The notes beneath the pieces were generated by a model. The model had not been told where the DNA came from. It saw only the letters and a program-made list of their open reading frames with translations, and made no database searches. The position numbers and the translations under genes were made by a program. Shown here piece by piece: positions 63,815-64,000 of a DNA stretch of 64,000 nt. Source of the DNA: Leucobacter soli. GTDB lineage: Bacteria > Actinomycetota > Actinomycetes > Actinomycetales > Microbacteriaceae. Position 1 is the first letter of the stretch. Every line of letters starts with the position of its first letter. The stretch spans positions 80,658-144,657 of the forward strand of contig NZ_CAJVAP010000002.1 in NCBI RefSeq assembly GCF_910593785.1, in the 5' to 3' direction.

Positions 63815-64000
63815 ACGCCTCAAAGGCTCTTGAGAAACATCTCGTTATGCGCTCGGGCCGAGGCCGACTATTCAACTCTTCGGAGGGCCTGTTCAGGTCG
63901 TTACGGGGGGTGTCTGGTCCTTGAGAACTCAATAGTGTGCACTTGATTGTCAAATGCCAATTTATTATCCCCGGCTACCACTCTTTGGGGTGGTGGTTGG
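63815..64000 (+). promoter_or_regulatory. rRNA operon leader with boxA-like antitermination element
   Basis: No coding frame is credible in 63598-64000. The segment CTTGAGAACTCAATAGTGTG (63920-63939) matches the conserved leader found just before 16S rRNA in actinomycetes, where it contains the boxA antitermination signal. The final bases (CCACTCTTTGGGGTGGTGG region, 63978-63996) can form part of the processing stem that flanks 16S rRNA. The mature 16S gene is not reached; it should begin within about 100-200 bp beyond the window. Confidence 0.75.

Overview
The window is high-GC DNA from a free-living actinobacterium. Gene content and order point to the family Microbacteriaceae, with a Leucobacter-like organism as my best guess. 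Supporting signs are a TAGACT/TAGGCT-type -10 element in front of many genes, apparently leaderless starts, the block ffh-rpsP-khpA-rimM-trmD-rplS-lepB-rnhB, an actinobacterial DUF222/HNH gene, GuaB1, and an actinomycete rrn leader at the right edge. No prophage, CRISPR array, integrase, transposase or restriction system was seen. This is chromosomal backbone with several accessory inserts.

Layout. 1-154: the 3' end of an unknown gene. 174-3487 (minus): an extracytoplasmic copper/peroxidase operon (membrane protein, CopC-like protein, PCuAC-like lipoprotein, Tat-exported Dyp peroxidase). 3543-7237: pheST. 7279-9618 (minus): a fused trehalose-6-phosphate synthase/phosphatase. 9761-15616: guaB1, thrC, an AI-2E-family membrane protein, a YbaK-like deacylase and two small membrane proteins. 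15737-17119 (minus): DUF222/HNH protein. 17312-18309: DUF4260 membrane protein plus a TetR regulator with a perfect palindromic operator. 18468-22187: smc. 22327-26387: ABC exporter with a histidine kinase/response regulator pair. 26535-32084: branched-chain amino acid type ABC importer, with the binding protein on plus and livHMGF on minus meeting at a strong bidirectional terminator. 32337-37055: ftsY, ffh, rpsP, khpA, rimM, trmD. 37119-39231: ECF sigma factor, a membrane partner and a lipoprotein. 39379-41267: rplS, lepB, rnhB. 41330-43627: murI, rph, rdgB. 43830-46850: a very large kinase/phospholyase-like fusion. 46976-48319: secreted EEP-family nuclease/phosphatase. 48393-51513: tRNA-Leu(UAG), leuB, ilvE, FAH-family hydrolase. 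51598-55284: GAF-domain regulator, aldehyde dehydrogenase, DUF779. 55355-59007: rlmN, LysR regulator, MFS transporter. 59019-62315: gltX, thioredoxin-reductase-like flavoprotein, queuosine-precursor transporter. 62302-63597 (minus): tgt. 63598-64000: tandem promoters and the leader of an rRNA operon whose 16S gene begins beyond the window.

How it fits together. Most of the window is translation and envelope housekeeping: two aminoacyl-tRNA synthetases, the SRP pathway, ribosomal proteins with their maturation factors, tRNA and rRNA modification, signal peptidase and glutamate racemase. Accessory blocks interrupt orders that are usually compact. About 10 kb lies between smc and ftsY, about 2 kb between trmD and rplS, and about 7.5 kb between the FAH gene and gltX. 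The observations I consider most worth following are the kinase/phospholyase fusion at 43830-46850, the three helically phased repeats before the aldehyde dehydrogenase, the palindrome overlapping a leaderless start at 17292-17312, the ectodomain fused to the LivH permease, the tRNA-Leu/leuB arrangement, and the repeated placement of a -10 hexamer exactly one register before start codons. I did not find a clearly new defence or biosynthetic system.
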